In this document: piece after piece, positions 7,901 to 18,100 of the stretch
Numbering within the stretch: position 1 is the stretch's first letter
How the letters are laid out: each line of letters starts with the position of its first letter
NCBI GenBank assembly: GCA_016213105.1
Contig: JACRBN010000005.1
Location: 62,001 to 126,000 of the forward strand
From: Chloroflexota bacterium
Lineage (GTDB): Bacteria; Chloroflexota; Anaerolineae; Anaerolineales; Villigracilaceae
Reading direction: 5' to 3'
Length of the DNA stretch: 64,000 nucleotides
The notes under the pieces: model-generated
Told to the model about the DNA's origin: nothing
Seen by the model: only the letters and a program-made list of their open reading frames with translations
Database searches by the model: none
Program-made: the position numbers and the translations under genes

Positions 7901-10702
7901 GCGAATCCATTCAAGAATAAGAACCTGGGCTTCAAGTGATAAAGTCACGTATTCAGGAACTAAAACCTTTTGGATCAAGGTTGGTCGATCTAGCTCTTCG
8001 ATCTTCATCAACCTGAGTAGCGGTTTCCACCTTCCATCTGGACCTGTACTTAATAAACGTAAGGTTCCTACTCCATTTGGTGGATCATAATTAGCTGGTA
8101 AATAAAGTTCAGGGTCACTGGCACGTACCAATACTTCATCAATAGTTGGGTAGACCAGCAATCCCTTTAGTTTTGCAATACGATCTATGTTTTGCTGTTG
8201 TTGTAAATTTTCTATCACCAATGGTGATGATAAAAAATCTAAAACCGGGTTATGGATTTCCGGAATATAGGCAGGAAATTTTTCTTGCCAGTCATGGCTA
8301 AAAGCGCTTAATGTGTCAACAAAATCCCTACCTGTAAATCCCCAGATAAATTTATCGGATGCTTTCTTTTGAAATTCACGGATTACTGAAACCAGATGTG
8401 AGGCTCCAGTCACAATTGGAAATCCAAATTTTGTAAGAGCGCTTTGGAAATCTTGTGATAAATCTTCAGGCGGAATAAGCGGGGTGGTAAATTCTGAAAA
8501 CTTCCACAAGCGGTTAAACTGATCCGGCACCAGATGTAATTTTTTCAATTCATCTTCGTTTTGTAAAGCCTCTGTTATATGCAAAGATAGGTATTCATAT
8601 ACTAATTTTAGCCAGTTGCTATTCGGTGAGTTCTCTGCTTGAGGATCCCAATTGGAAAAGGGATTCCTTTTTGGGAAATTCAGAACATAGTGCAGGGAAT
8701 TGATTATCTGTTGTGGGGTGCTCTTATGTAGATATGCCTCAGGGATAGGGGTAAGTTCACATTCTTCGGCGAATTGTGTTTCAACAAACCAATATTTGAA
8801 ATCAGAGAAAAGATTTTGTTCCTCTTCGCTAGCCAGGAAAGCCACATTCCCAATAAACATGCCTAGTGTATGTAGTTTTTGATCTGCCAAAATAACGAGC
8901 GGTACCCCTACCAGATCCTTGCCTGGATTATCGCTCAGACAGAATTTAAGCAGGTCTACAATCCATGTTCTCCTCGATAAAATGTTGCGATTAATTTCTG
9001 ACAGAGGTTTATTAATATCTTTATCAACGCGCAGCCGATTTCGGATTAGCGCTGGAGTCACAAAGTTAAATTCAACTCCTGCCGCTTGATACCCTTGAGT
9101 GATATGCGTTGGCAACGCTGGCCTTGGAATAGGCATTCCATCAGCAGCAAAAGGAGACTGTAGTTGGCTTTGCCATTCGTCCTCTATTACAACCAGAGAC
9201 TGAATGCTGCGCCACTCGTTTTCAGGATCAGCGGAACGAATCACTGGTACAGTCTGCAAGTGTCGGTAAACAGCTTGCGAAAGACCTTCCATCGCTCCGG
9301 GTAAATCTTTGCGTGGATCAGGCCAATATTTGTAAAATGTTTTTATATCAGATCGACCTATATCATCCACAAGGTCAGTAATCAGAGTAGCATAAGCGCG
9401 CCCAACGCACAGATTAACAAGCTCGGTATTCCATTCTGCTCTTACTGCATCCTTGCCCGATAGAATATGGCGATCTGTTGTGAGTGTTTGGCGTGAAGAG
9501 TCCAGGTCAAAAAAACCATTAATATGAACTGGTAAGCGAGTCTCAATATGCAATGGCAAAAAACAAAAGACTTTTCCCTGAAATTTATCGTTGATATCCG
9601 ATTTTGAGCCAGATCTCTCTAGACTTAACCTAGTTGCAGCGCCAGCCCATGGAATAGCTTTTTCTTCGAACAAATGCATCTGTTCGACCAAGTCAACGAT
9701 CTTTTGTTGATCGTCAACAAATAAACCGCTCACAACGCGCCAGGTTTGATTTTCTTCAAGGGCTGATGTTCTCAACTTTATTTGATGACAAAAAGAAACT
9801 ACAGGAGGGATTACACTATTATTGCGTAGAGTACGAACCATCTGCTCTGGATCATCGTTCACATATTGATTTACTAGATCTCTATTTTTACGGACATCTG
9901 TTTCGTTAACAGTTGTGATATCCAATAACTCAACCAGATCATTTCCATCGCTTGGAACTTCATAAATTGAAATTCGGGTAACATGCTTTAAAAAGATCAG
10001 CATGTCAGCACCTAATGGAATAAATTGCTGGAGTAGTTGATCGAAATCTGTCTCTAAAAAGGGTTCATGAGTGATCTTGCTAGAAGCTGCTTGCTTGATA
10101 GTTCGAAGCGGCAGGCGGAAAGCCGTTCCAGAGAAACTGGGCTGTTCTTTCTGGAGACCAAAAATTTCAAACGGGCGAAATAAATCTGGATAATTTTCCC
10201 AAACATCAAGAGTTAAGTCCCAGACCTGTCCAGGGGCATCATTAGTTGCGCCTACAACTGCTTTGCAGTGTGGATCAAAGAAATAAATGCCTTCCCTTGT
10301 CAAGAAGCTGGGATAATCTGTAACGTTATAACAGGCGTTAAATCCCAAACCGAAACGGCCTGTTTTCGATGAACTCTGGCTTTTACTCCCCATGCCAATT
10401 TTCTGAATACTAATCAGGTCATCATCTGAAAAAGACTGGTCATTATAAATTAATATGGCAGGACCCATTAATTCAAGCATTGATTGTGATGGAAGATGAG
10501 CGCCTGAAAATGTTCGCCTGTCTAAAACGATCTTAACCCAGGAAGCGCCAGCATCGTCGGCGTTTTGGATAAACTCCTGAAATATGCCTACTCCCTTGGG
10601 ATAACTTCTAATCAAGCCGTGTAACCGAACGGTTAACGGCTCACTTTGACCAAATTTACGTCCAAGGCTATTTGCGTTTTTATTACGATTTTCGGTCATC
10701 AT
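4976..10702 (-). CDS. Giant sacsin-like Hsp90-type ATPase with C-terminal DUF3883 domain
   Basis: This 1908-residue protein opens with a GHKL/Hsp90-type ATP-binding domain as in sacsin: EFIQNADDAGA near residue 45 and GRFGLGFNACYN near 115 are the N- and G-box motifs. The long middle is mostly helical with no domain I can name. Residues about 1555-1730 are a low-complexity acidic, Gln- and Gly-rich linker. The C-terminus (about 1760-1860) carries GYDIEVYD and YIEVKG, the pattern of DUF3883, a nuclease-like fold often attached to defence proteins. It lies between the PLD gene and the NERD-UvrD gene, which it nearly abuts. Large sacsin/DUF3883 proteins recur in prokaryotic defence islands. Whether this one is a chaperone-like sensor or a nuclease cannot be told from sequence. 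Confidence 0.8.
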   Translation of the reverse strand: MMTENRNKNANSLGRKFGQSEPLTVRLHGLIRSYPKGVGIFQEFIQNADDAGASWVKIVLDRRTFSGAHLPSQSMLELMGPAILIYNDQSFSDDDLISIQKIGMGSKSQSSSKTGRFGLGFNACYNVTDYPSFLTREGIYFFDPHCKAVVGATNDAPGQVWDLTLDVWENYPDLFRPFEIFGLQKEQPSFSGTAFRLPLRTIKQAASSKITHEPFLETDFDQLLQQFIPLGADMLIFLKHVTRISIYEVPSDGNDLVELLDITTVNETDVRKNRDLVNQYVNDDPEQMVRTLRNNSVIPPVVSFCHQIKLRTSALEENQTWRVVSGLFVDDQQKIVDLVEQMHLFEEKAIPWAGAATRLSLERSGSKSDINDKFQGKVFCFLPLHIETRLPVHINGFFDLDSSRQTLTTDRHILSGKDAVRAEWNTELVNLCVGRAYATLITDLVDDIGRSDIKTFYKYWPDPRKDLPGAMEGLSQAVYRHLQTVPVIRSADPENEWRSIQSLVVIEDEWQSQLQSPFAADGMPIPRPALPTHITQGYQAAGVEFNFVTPALIRNRLRVDKDINKPLSEINRNILSRRTWIVDLLKFCLSDNPGKDLVGVPLVILADQKLHTLGMFIGNVAFLASEEEQNLFSDFKYWFVETQFAEECELTPIPEAYLHKSTPQQIINSLHYVLNFPKRNPFSNWDPQAENSPNSNWLKLVYEYLSLHITEALQNEDELKKLHLVPDQFNRLWKFSEFTTPLIPPEDLSQDFQSALTKFGFPIVTGASHLVSVIREFQKKASDKFIWGFTGRDFVDTLSAFSHDWQEKFPAYIPEIHNPVLDFLSSPLVIENLQQQQNIDRIAKLKGLLVYPTIDEVLVRASDPELYLPANYDPPNGVGTLRLLSTGPDGRWKPLLRLMKIEELDRPTLIQKVLVPEYVTLSLEAQVLILEWIRDNLNLAETEQQSKNLVGHTKITDLIANSPLILCTDGNYHPCSAVYDPRQEQLIRGVLGDAANFPNLRVYLDQERWLKFFREDLGMASSPRASAILQAVDKLIVESEEGGIPLVSDRLLSIFNYIVLTENWNQLIQEKIGEGMSGINPLLLTDLLRERKWLPAQRDTKQLSRYATYQVPANRLYQPKELYMAAQGHLVVSQMPLAMVRQPDKEVTQALGFPDYPPLILVIKHFDAILKEWSEEDHNGIKEEILTRSIGAIYQYFGNLTDASDLIVLKTHYAKIECLWDPRKKIFCMPNYVFRESVQYMEPWRTQIFINNPQQDEGYTNLGRLNEPRIEDFVDFLNNLQNKFEGLFLTDEISRQVLEVLRRLSTALMDNDAKPIFPVLTQSNRLIDYTDVYVFDARWLQDKLFENSIHFLLHAEVPSELIKVVGIRLLSKSIQERMPFDPSPSNSPELQIQCNQLQNLICSKEFHSGIMRLIRAEYGDHTENLNWLKQTSICAVESINVDIWLVEEHFTDHQIGSGVDNYFIDRDKLTIYLTPQKPTVMHNVLGQAINSQLGDLKLSDTAFLTAILGFSPDEIDETLDQLHVAALPEQVKREFVSPEIDGTIGYIGNDNEDELPTLESFDERQEESEDRTDTGKNNTQQPSTEIQSQAPAIEPGSEEFNAPDIQQSGQKEKDEYLGHEQGEQDWKHQPGRGNIDHRNEDPEFREPTGEDVPPPTQPGDGKSPASDQPDSGGLGSNYPPRESWAGKKSGKHSGSHSTNDRIFTSGVYSHQGQQSELGETDSQNDEIGNRAVDRVINHEIKQGNKPIRMPHNNPGYDIEVYDADGQTLLKYIEVKGINGSWGVGGVSISSTQYDFGELHPDKFWLYVVEYALDNNASQIYPIQNPTRHITHYRFDHGWKDLANIEAQFVPEPAVGLYVLNKEDQTVGLIVKVRGSGVLKQITIRFEDGREEGVLYKPNLMDLIAAPGE

Positions 10703-10735
10703 ACTTTCTAAAAACCTTTTACAAAATTTGGTATA

Positions 10736-11707
10736 TCACTTCTTTTTTAATTTTTCCGGCGACACTGCAGCAAGGATTGGACTCTGTACTGCTCGATCCT
10801 GAATTTCTCTTATTCGATTTACCTTTCCAAGTATCAAGCCTGCATCCGCACAAATATTTGTAAATGTTTCAAATTTGATTTGACGATATTCTTTTGGCAT
10901 TTCTAGGTATAAGTAGGTGACGAATTTGCCTTTTTTATTCTTGAATTGCTTTTTATTCAAAACACGCCCATGTGGGCATACTTTGTAGGGTGCTTCTTTT
11001 CCTTCCCTAAATACCTGTATAGCTAAATCGCCACGCTTAACTTCTTTCGTGAATTTCAGATCCACTCCAAAACGCCATTCCTCAATGTCATGAGTTTTGG
11101 GTTTCTCCAAATGCTTTTTCGCGGTCTGAGATCCACTTTTTCTCTCTTTGCCTTCATCTGCAGGAAAATTTGCTGGGGATCCAAAAAGAATCCAAACACG
11201 CTGCTGATTTTTGTCTGCCACTGGCTTTTTACCAGTGGATATCCCGCCTTTGGGCGGTCTGTAAACTTCTTCGCAATGCTCAAGCCAACCAGGTGTGACA
11301 GGTTCTCCAAGTCTCTCGTTGAACCATTGACGAACTTCCTTTACTACAGCGGGGTCATTGGTCAATATGCCTGCTTCATCCAAGACGCCTTTTGAATGCT
11401 TCGATAAATTGGACGAGCAGATAACAACTTTGTTGCCGAACAGATAAATTTTGGCGTGCAGAATATCTCGTTGATATACCCTTATGCCCTGTTTTTGCAG
11501 GGAACGTATCTCGGCTGGATTAATATTTCCCGCTTTAGAATTTCCCTCGGTGAGAGCGCAAAGCAAAACATCATTCTTGCGGAATTTCAATAGCGAAGAA
11601 CTATCTTTCCCGACATAAGGAACAGCGATCATTTGCCGAGTGCGACACTCTTTACTAAGTTTCCCTAAAGTTGACCAGAGCTCTTTGCCTGATAGAAACT
11701 TTTCCAT
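10736..11707 (-). CDS. Phospholipase-D-fold protein (DrmC-like), single HKD motif
   Basis: This 323-residue protein has one PLD-type motif, HAKIYLFGNKVVICSSNLS, at about residues 83-101. The acidic position of the HKD motif is Asn here, which may weaken or reshape catalysis. One motif per chain suggests an active dimer, as in Nuc-type PLD nucleases and DISARM DrmC. The second half (residues about 150-323) is basic and lacks a second HKD. A possible SD (AAAGGA) lies about 9 bp before the ATG. It follows the KAP gene by 22 bp and precedes the sacsin-like gene by 33 bp. In DISARM the DrmC protein is an accessory component, so an equivalent place is inferred here. Confidence 0.7.
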   Translation of the reverse strand: MEKFLSGKELWSTLGKLSKECRTRQMIAVPYVGKDSSSLLKFRKNDVLLCALTEGNSKAGNINPAEIRSLQKQGIRVYQRDILHAKIYLFGNKVVICSSNLSKHSKGVLDEAGILTNDPAVVKEVRQWFNERLGEPVTPGWLEHCEEVYRPPKGGISTGKKPVADKNQQRVWILFGSPANFPADEGKERKSGSQTAKKHLEKPKTHDIEEWRFGVDLKFTKEVKRGDLAIQVFREGKEAPYKVCPHGRVLNKKQFKNKKGKFVTYLYLEMPKEYRQIKFETFTNICADAGLILGKVNRIREIQDRAVQSPILAAVSPEKLKKK

Positions 11708-11729
11708 AACAACGTGTCCTTTGGGTTCG

Positions 11730-14700
11730 TCAACCTATCGGCCTCGTCATCGTCAACAGGACTTCCAGCCAATCAGTTTCATCCGTTGATGCGGGGCGCC
11801 ACAAATCTTGCAGGGACTTGATTGTCTTGAGAAAGTCAGGTTCGAGCAGCCACCATTCCCACGGCAGGTGACACCAATGTGCCTGACGCTCTTTCTCTGT
11901 CGGGCGCAGATCATTGAAAATCTTCCTTATATCGTTTGGTACTTCTTTTTTCTCAACTTTCTTTCCCTTTTCTTCACTTTGCCACATGAAGTTGTCAGAA
12001 ATTCTCTGCGAAATTAGATGGAGAAAAATGGTGAGAGAATTCAACTGGGGCTCGTCATATAGGTGTCTGACCAAACCTGACCAACGAATAGTACAAGCCG
12101 TCCAAATGGCAAGTTTATCTAAGTTCAAGCCGCTTTTTTGTTTTTCGATTTCCTTTTCTTCCAGTATTGCGCGTTCGTTGGCAATATAGATCGAAAGCCT
12201 GAATAAATTAATAAATGTCTTGACTTGGCGTGGATTATCCGCCAGAAGTTTTGTTCCTACAAGGATCGCTTCACGGACTTCTTTTCTAGTATAACTCGCA
12301 GGATCCACTTTCGGTTTTTGTGGCTCAACGGGAGAAGTTGACTTGAGAGGTGGAGGTGTTTGCGATGGTTGCTGGCTGCTAGCTGGTGTTTGTGGTGTTC
12401 CTTGCGTCTGCCCGACTTCTCCCTCAGGCATTTGTTCACTAGGGGCAGGAGCGGTTGCGGAGGGAGATGGCTGTCCTTGTCCAATCATGTCTTCTACCAT
12501 CTTGGTTATTTGACCAGGAGTGGCACGCGGCACTGAGAACGGAATTTGCACGATCTTATCCAGAAACAACCTACCCAGTGAAACCACACCTGTATTTTCT
12601 GTCTTCATGCGCTCGAACAAGTCTTTGTATTTGACCTCGATACTTCTCGCAACAGACTCGGAATCCATTCCAATGACAAAGACACAGCCTTCGGCGTCGA
12701 GAAACAAGTTGACGGCTTCCACAATATCTGCGGATTTGGGCGGTTCGCAGCGGTCGAGATCGTCAATGAAGATGACTAACTTGGATGGTTTCCAGCCCAA
12801 GCCGTTTTTCGTGGCGGCGCGGATAATTCTGGCAAAGTCTTTCTCGAAGTGAGAAAGGAATTTGACTTTATCTTTGTAATTCGGGCGGTCGAAGACTTTA
12901 TCCAGTGGGATTTGGAATGGGTCTTTGAAAATGCTTGAAACCGCGAGAATCCCGCTGATGACAAACCCCGCCCACAGTAGTGGACTACCGTAGTCCTTGA
13001 AGGCATCCAACGGCACGGTGACACTTTCAATGATGGTGGTGTAGGAAGCCAGAACGATGGCGAAAATTAACGGCAGGAGAAATTGCTTGACCACCTGCCA
13101 CAGCCCTTCCAAAAACGAGAAACGGCTAAAGGTGATTTCCAACCAAAAGCGCAGACGCCAGAGCACACCATGTTTCTGCTTAATCTGTTCCATCGTCGCC
13201 AGCGCAAGGGACGCCCAGACTTCCTCTTGATTGTCGAATTTCCAGGCGTTCAACCACACGGCGTAATGATAAGGCGGCTGCATAGGTTCACAGTTTGCGT
13301 GAACCTGCGCCCACCATCGCACACTCTTTTCCATTGCATTGATGCCAGTTTGATTGGGGACATCTGGGTCAGCGCTCTTTTTCTTTTCATCATTGGCAAT
13401 TTGAATAAGAACTTCTGGGTCAATGGAAAAACCTTCCACGATATCGGAAACATATTTGTGGAAGCGTTTATTCTTTTGCCCAAAATACATATATATGCCG
13501 TCTTCATCCACATCCTTGCGGACAAAGAGCGAGATAACGGTTTGACCAAACCACTTCGCAACGGATGACTTCAAAAAGCCAAAATACCATCTCCACCACG
13601 GACGCAGACCTGCGAACCACTCATACAACTTGCGGACTCCATCCCGCTGTGGATCCAACTTCCCCCTCAGCATGGACATCAAGGAAGATTTGCCAGAACC
13701 CCAAACGCCATCTATTGAAATCGTTATTGGGGTAGTGGTGTATTTTGAAAGGATAAAACTATGCAAGGCATTGACATATATCTTGAAATCAAGTTTATCC
13801 TGTTTAACACTTTGGATTGGCTTGTCCGTTGCAGCATGTTTTTCAAGACTGTCATCTGTGAAACCATATTGCCTGACAATTTCAGATACATCTTGTTTCC
13901 TATCTTCTGAGATAGGCGCTGATAAGGGTAATGTTTCATATCTATCAAGCAATCTGGCATCATTTGTGTTGTCAACTTTGAGCAATTGGTCACTGGCGAT
14001 CACCATTTGAAGTTTGGTAGACTCAATTAAGGATGTCAGAGTAACAAGAAATTCAGGCGAAAAATTTGAATTCTCTCGAGTGGCATTAAACTCATCAAGC
14101 AGAAGCAGCAATGGCTGAGTTTGCAAAAGCACTTTGATATCTTCCAAATTAGTTCCCCTGCTTAATCCCAAGAATTCAGCAAGAGAAGAATAAAATTCTT
14201 CCTCAGTTTTTACTTGGTCTAAGTTGATCTTGTGTACTTTAATGCCTGTTTCTGATTGAAACTTATCTCCTGCCAATACCATTAAAGATGTTTTACCAGT
14301 TCCATAAACACCCGAAATCCAAACACTTCTGCCTTTTTTTAGTGAATCCAAAACAAAGTTTATTTCTCTCTCTCTAAAAATGACGGTAGAAGGTTTATCC
14401 ATTGCGACATGTTTATCAAGAGCATCTTCTTCAGTGGTGCTATTAACAATTGACGGGCTGGGCGGTTGACCACTACTTCCAGATTCCGAGAGTTTTTCCG
14501 AAACACCAGAAGCGTTGTTTTGCCTTACATTTAACTCAGAAATTATTGCATCTAATTTCAGTTCAATCTGCTTTGTTTTTTCCTCAGTATCGCGTTGATA
14601 TTGCAACACATAAAACTGTTGCATGGTCGGCGAATTCCGCAACTCCTGAGCGATACATTGCAGTAAAAATATTATTGCCCTGTTTACTCGTTCGCGATTT

Positions 14701-15077
14701 GCTCTTTCTGGCAACACCGAAGAGAAATTTTCCGCTGGAATTTCATGATTATTGGATAGATATTTTGCGGGATTAGCTGCTACATCAGCAATTGCTTTTT
14801 GCAGTTGCTTATTTTCAAACACTCTTGGATCTGATAGAAGTGCATCTACTAAATCTTCATCAATTTTTGAATATTCATTTCTAAATCTTATTAGCGCCTT
14901 CTGTATACCATCTTCCAACTCTAATTTAAACCCTCCATCTGAACGCATTTGTTGAATCTTAATCCCCATTTCGTTTCCAATATACTTTCTTGCCTGTTCA
15001 GATAAAAAATTTACAACTGAATCTTGAAAGACAGTTTTAAAAGATTCTGGAATGATACTAAAATCAATTGGAGACAT
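11730..15077 (-). CDS. Membrane KAP-family P-loop NTPase with second AAA-type P-loop domain
   Basis: This 1115-residue protein has a strong SD (AAGGAG, 5 bp spacing). Residues about 1-170 are a helical domain homologous to the N-terminus of the STAND protein at 19225-21798; both contain NRERVN followed by a hydrophobic helix. Two P-loop domains follow. The first has Walker A GVYGTGKT (256-263) and Walker B LLLLLDEF (323-330). The second is a KAP domain with Walker A GVWGSGKS (457-464) and IDDLDR near 780. Two hydrophobic stretches within the KAP domain (about 655-735) look like the usual KAP membrane segments. A Pro/Gln-rich linker lies near 870-925. A similar short linker, L-(D/E)-K-H...A-x-DKP, precedes each P-loop domain. 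A membrane-anchored signalling or effector ATPase of the defence operon is inferred. Confidence 0.8.
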   Translation of the reverse strand: MSPIDFSIIPESFKTVFQDSVVNFLSEQARKYIGNEMGIKIQQMRSDGGFKLELEDGIQKALIRFRNEYSKIDEDLVDALLSDPRVFENKQLQKAIADVAANPAKYLSNNHEIPAENFSSVLPERANRERVNRAIIFLLQCIAQELRNSPTMQQFYVLQYQRDTEEKTKQIELKLDAIISELNVRQNNASGVSEKLSESGSSGQPPSPSIVNSTTEEDALDKHVAMDKPSTVIFREREINFVLDSLKKGRSVWISGVYGTGKTSLMVLAGDKFQSETGIKVHKINLDQVKTEEEFYSSLAEFLGLSRGTNLEDIKVLLQTQPLLLLLDEFNATRENSNFSPEFLVTLTSLIESTKLQMVIASDQLLKVDNTNDARLLDRYETLPLSAPISEDRKQDVSEIVRQYGFTDDSLEKHAATDKPIQSVKQDKLDFKIYVNALHSFILSKYTTTPITISIDGVWGSGKSSLMSMLRGKLDPQRDGVRKLYEWFAGLRPWWRWYFGFLKSSVAKWFGQTVISLFVRKDVDEDGIYMYFGQKNKRFHKYVSDIVEGFSIDPEVLIQIANDEKKKSADPDVPNQTGINAMEKSVRWWAQVHANCEPMQPPYHYAVWLNAWKFDNQEEVWASLALATMEQIKQKHGVLWRLRFWLEITFSRFSFLEGLWQVVKQFLLPLIFAIVLASYTTIIESVTVPLDAFKDYGSPLLWAGFVISGILAVSSIFKDPFQIPLDKVFDRPNYKDKVKFLSHFEKDFARIIRAATKNGLGWKPSKLVIFIDDLDRCEPPKSADIVEAVNLFLDAEGCVFVIGMDSESVARSIEVKYKDLFERMKTENTGVVSLGRLFLDKIVQIPFSVPRATPGQITKMVEDMIGQGQPSPSATAPAPSEQMPEGEVGQTQGTPQTPASSQQPSQTPPPLKSTSPVEPQKPKVDPASYTRKEVREAILVGTKLLADNPRQVKTFINLFRLSIYIANERAILEEKEIEKQKSGLNLDKLAIWTACTIRWSGLVRHLYDEPQLNSLTIFLHLISQRISDNFMWQSEEKGKKVEKKEVPNDIRKIFNDLRPTEKERQAHWCHLPWEWWLLEPDFLKTIKSLQDLWRPASTDETDWLEVLLTMTRPIG

Positions 15078-15145
15078 TTTTTCTCCTTAAGAAGTTAAAA
15101 AAATCAGCATATCCATGTAAGCAATGGACGTCCGTTTTCATCCGT

Positions 15146-18100
15146 TTATCCGTTTCCAAGTCCGTTGACAGCATCCCACGCCCCCAGCACGAGACGTGAC
15201 GTCCGATACTCGCCGTACAATCGTTCTTCTTTATCCTTCAGCACGCGGAAAGTTTCGCCAGGGAAATCTGCCCCGTGGACTTCCTTTGGATCAAGGATGT
15301 AGCGCAGTTCATCACGGGTGAGTCCGTAGAGACGGGCGTAGTAGGCGTCCAGTTCGGCGCGGACTTGCGCTCGGCGGGACTCGTCCCACTTGAATGGTTC
15401 GCCGTGATAACCCAATTCTTGAGCAAAGCCTTTCAATGCAGGCGAAGTATAAGTAAGTTCCAAGCCCAGATTTATGATTTTTGTTTTTATTTCATCAGGA
15501 ATATCAACAGGCGCAGGTATTGGTAACTGCTTGCAAGATGTAATATTTAAGTGGGTGCCGCCTACTTTTTGCCGAACAACATAATCGCAGACTAATGAGT
15601 TCATTGCACAAACCCAAAGCAGTGCCGCCTCAGCGTCGCAACCAATAAACATATTCATTGGTTGCGATGAGCCTACAAAAGGCATAATTGAAGCAATGGC
15701 TGTCCTTTCATTGGTTGCATTTGTTATATCACGATAGCCAACAGTCCAACTTTTCACCCAATTTCGGTTTTTGTAAATTCCAATGATTTCTCTGTCAAGT
15801 GCCCAATATCGTGGCTCTGCTAGATATACATTGTCTTTCTCGTTATTTTCGATAACCTGAGCATTGCCGTTATCTTTATCTTGTTGAGACAATCCACTAT
15901 AAGTAGAGTAACGAAAATCAAACTGATGAATTTGTTTTGCTTCGTAAATAGGCAAATAAACTAAATCGTCTTTTACAAAATTTAATTCATTTGAAATAGA
16001 AAAACCTTCTTGCTCAAGTTCCGTTCTTGTTCTGTACAAATCCGATTTCGAATCAGAACGAAAGACAATCAAGAAGTCAGCATTTTTCCATCCTTTGCGG
16101 GGCTTCCCATTTTCGTCAAAGATGGTTGGAAAATTGTTGTAAATCTTTTTTGCGAGAATGGCATCCGTTGAATTTCGGAAAACTGGACTTGTTTTTGTAA
16201 TTGGATTAATTTGGAAAAGGTCATCTTGTGATAACGAATAAACTCTCTCTGTTGAGTTCAAATCTTCAACAGAATTAAGGAAAAATGCAAACTTAATACT
16301 TGAAACAACTGTGTTGCCAGTCTGCAATGTTAACAAGCAAAACTTAAACCTTCGATCCACAGATGGAAATAGCCCAAGCCTGTTTTCGAAATCAAATAGA
16401 CTAACTAAATTCTTCCCTGATATAAGACTCTCAAATAAGTCTTTGTAAGGCATATCAGTTGCAATGCCGCTTGGAACTATCATGCCAAGCATTCCCTTAT
16501 TATTTATTAAATGTCTTCCTTGTTCGACAAATAAGGCATAAGTATTTAATCTTGATTGGGTCGAGTAGCCAAACCCACCAGAGTTAAGAGAAAATTTTAT
16601 TTCTAGTTCAGCATCTCTTTTTGCCTCTAAAAATTCAGCAAATAATTCTTTTGAACTCTCTGCAAGTTCTTGAATAACTTTTTTCCTTTGGCTAGTAGAT
16701 AACTTGGCTATATCGGGACGCAAAGCCTCAAAAAATTGTTGCTCTTCGAGATTCAATCGCTCCCACGGCGGATTGCCCAGAATGACATCAAACCCACTAT
16801 TCTGCGAGAACACATCTTCAAACTCCAAACCCCAATGGAAAAAGCGATAACGGTTTGTCAATTTCTGCGCTGTCTGCACCATGTCGGCAGGCAGAATCTT
16901 CGGGTCAACCTGCGCCTGACGCACCGATTGAGTCGTCGGCGCGCGCACGCCATCAGGCGTGAACGACCAGAAGAACGCGGCAGTCCACAGATCCGCCGCC
17001 AGTTTGCGGCGCTGAAAATCGTCGGTCTCCAACAGGCTCAGGTAACGCGCTTCGGCGGCTTTCGGGTCGTCCTCTGCCAATTGCGTCAACTCGCTCCACG
17101 CGCCCAGATCCTCAGGCGTTTCCACCTGCGTCATCTGCCAGAGCATCAACTGTCCATCACGCGCCTTGCGATTATCGTCCCGCGCCGAACGCGCCAACTT
17201 CTTATCATCATCCGCCACGGGCGTAAACGCTTCATCGGGCAGGTTGGGGAATCTCGCAGCAGAATCAGCCTCGGGGGAGTCCGAAGCGCGCGCCGTCCCA
17301 TTCAGCGGCGGCACGCCCACCAGCGAGTTCCCAAACTTGATGTGATGATCCAAAAAGTTCAGCGGCGCATCCTCCACCGCGGCATTGATCCACAAACTCA
17401 CCTTGCACAGTTCCACCGCCATCGGGTTGTAATCCACCGCATACAGACAGTGCGCCAGCACATCGCGGCGCGCGCGGCGGATCTCACGCTCGGCAGGATA
17501 AAAATCCCCCGCGCGGATTCGCGCCAGCATCAACGCCAGCACATTCATGGCGGATATGAGGAACGCGCCCGAACCCGCGGCTGGATCAAGCACCCGTAGA
17601 CCTAGCACCGCCGCCTCAGCCTTTTTCCGCTCCGCTTCAGACAACGCCTCAACCTGATTCTCATCGAAGGCAGGAACCGCCGCCCGCAGCCTTTCCATCA
17701 ACACAGGCACCAGCGCGCTCTGCACCTCTTGATTGACCAGCGCGGGATGAGTGTAGTACGAGCCCGTGGTCTTGCGCGTCGAACCGCGCGCATCCAAAAA
17801 GAACTCGCCAGGGTTCAAACCTTTAGAGTCTTCAGAGATCCTCAGGGTTTCATTACCAGTAACAATTCGCGGCGTGAAATCAAGCAGGCTTTCATAAATA
17901 CTGCCGATCTCCTCCACCGAAAGATCGAGATACGAGATCAACTGCAGCACGCCATCGCGATTGATGGTGGTCAGCGATTGGACAGCCCGCAGCAGCGCGT
18001 CATTTCTCAGGGCGGCATGGTTGCCCTCCCCGATCTGATTCAACGTCGGAGTGCGATCCGCGCCGAACAACGCGCCGTTATAGCCGAACACGCCCAACTC

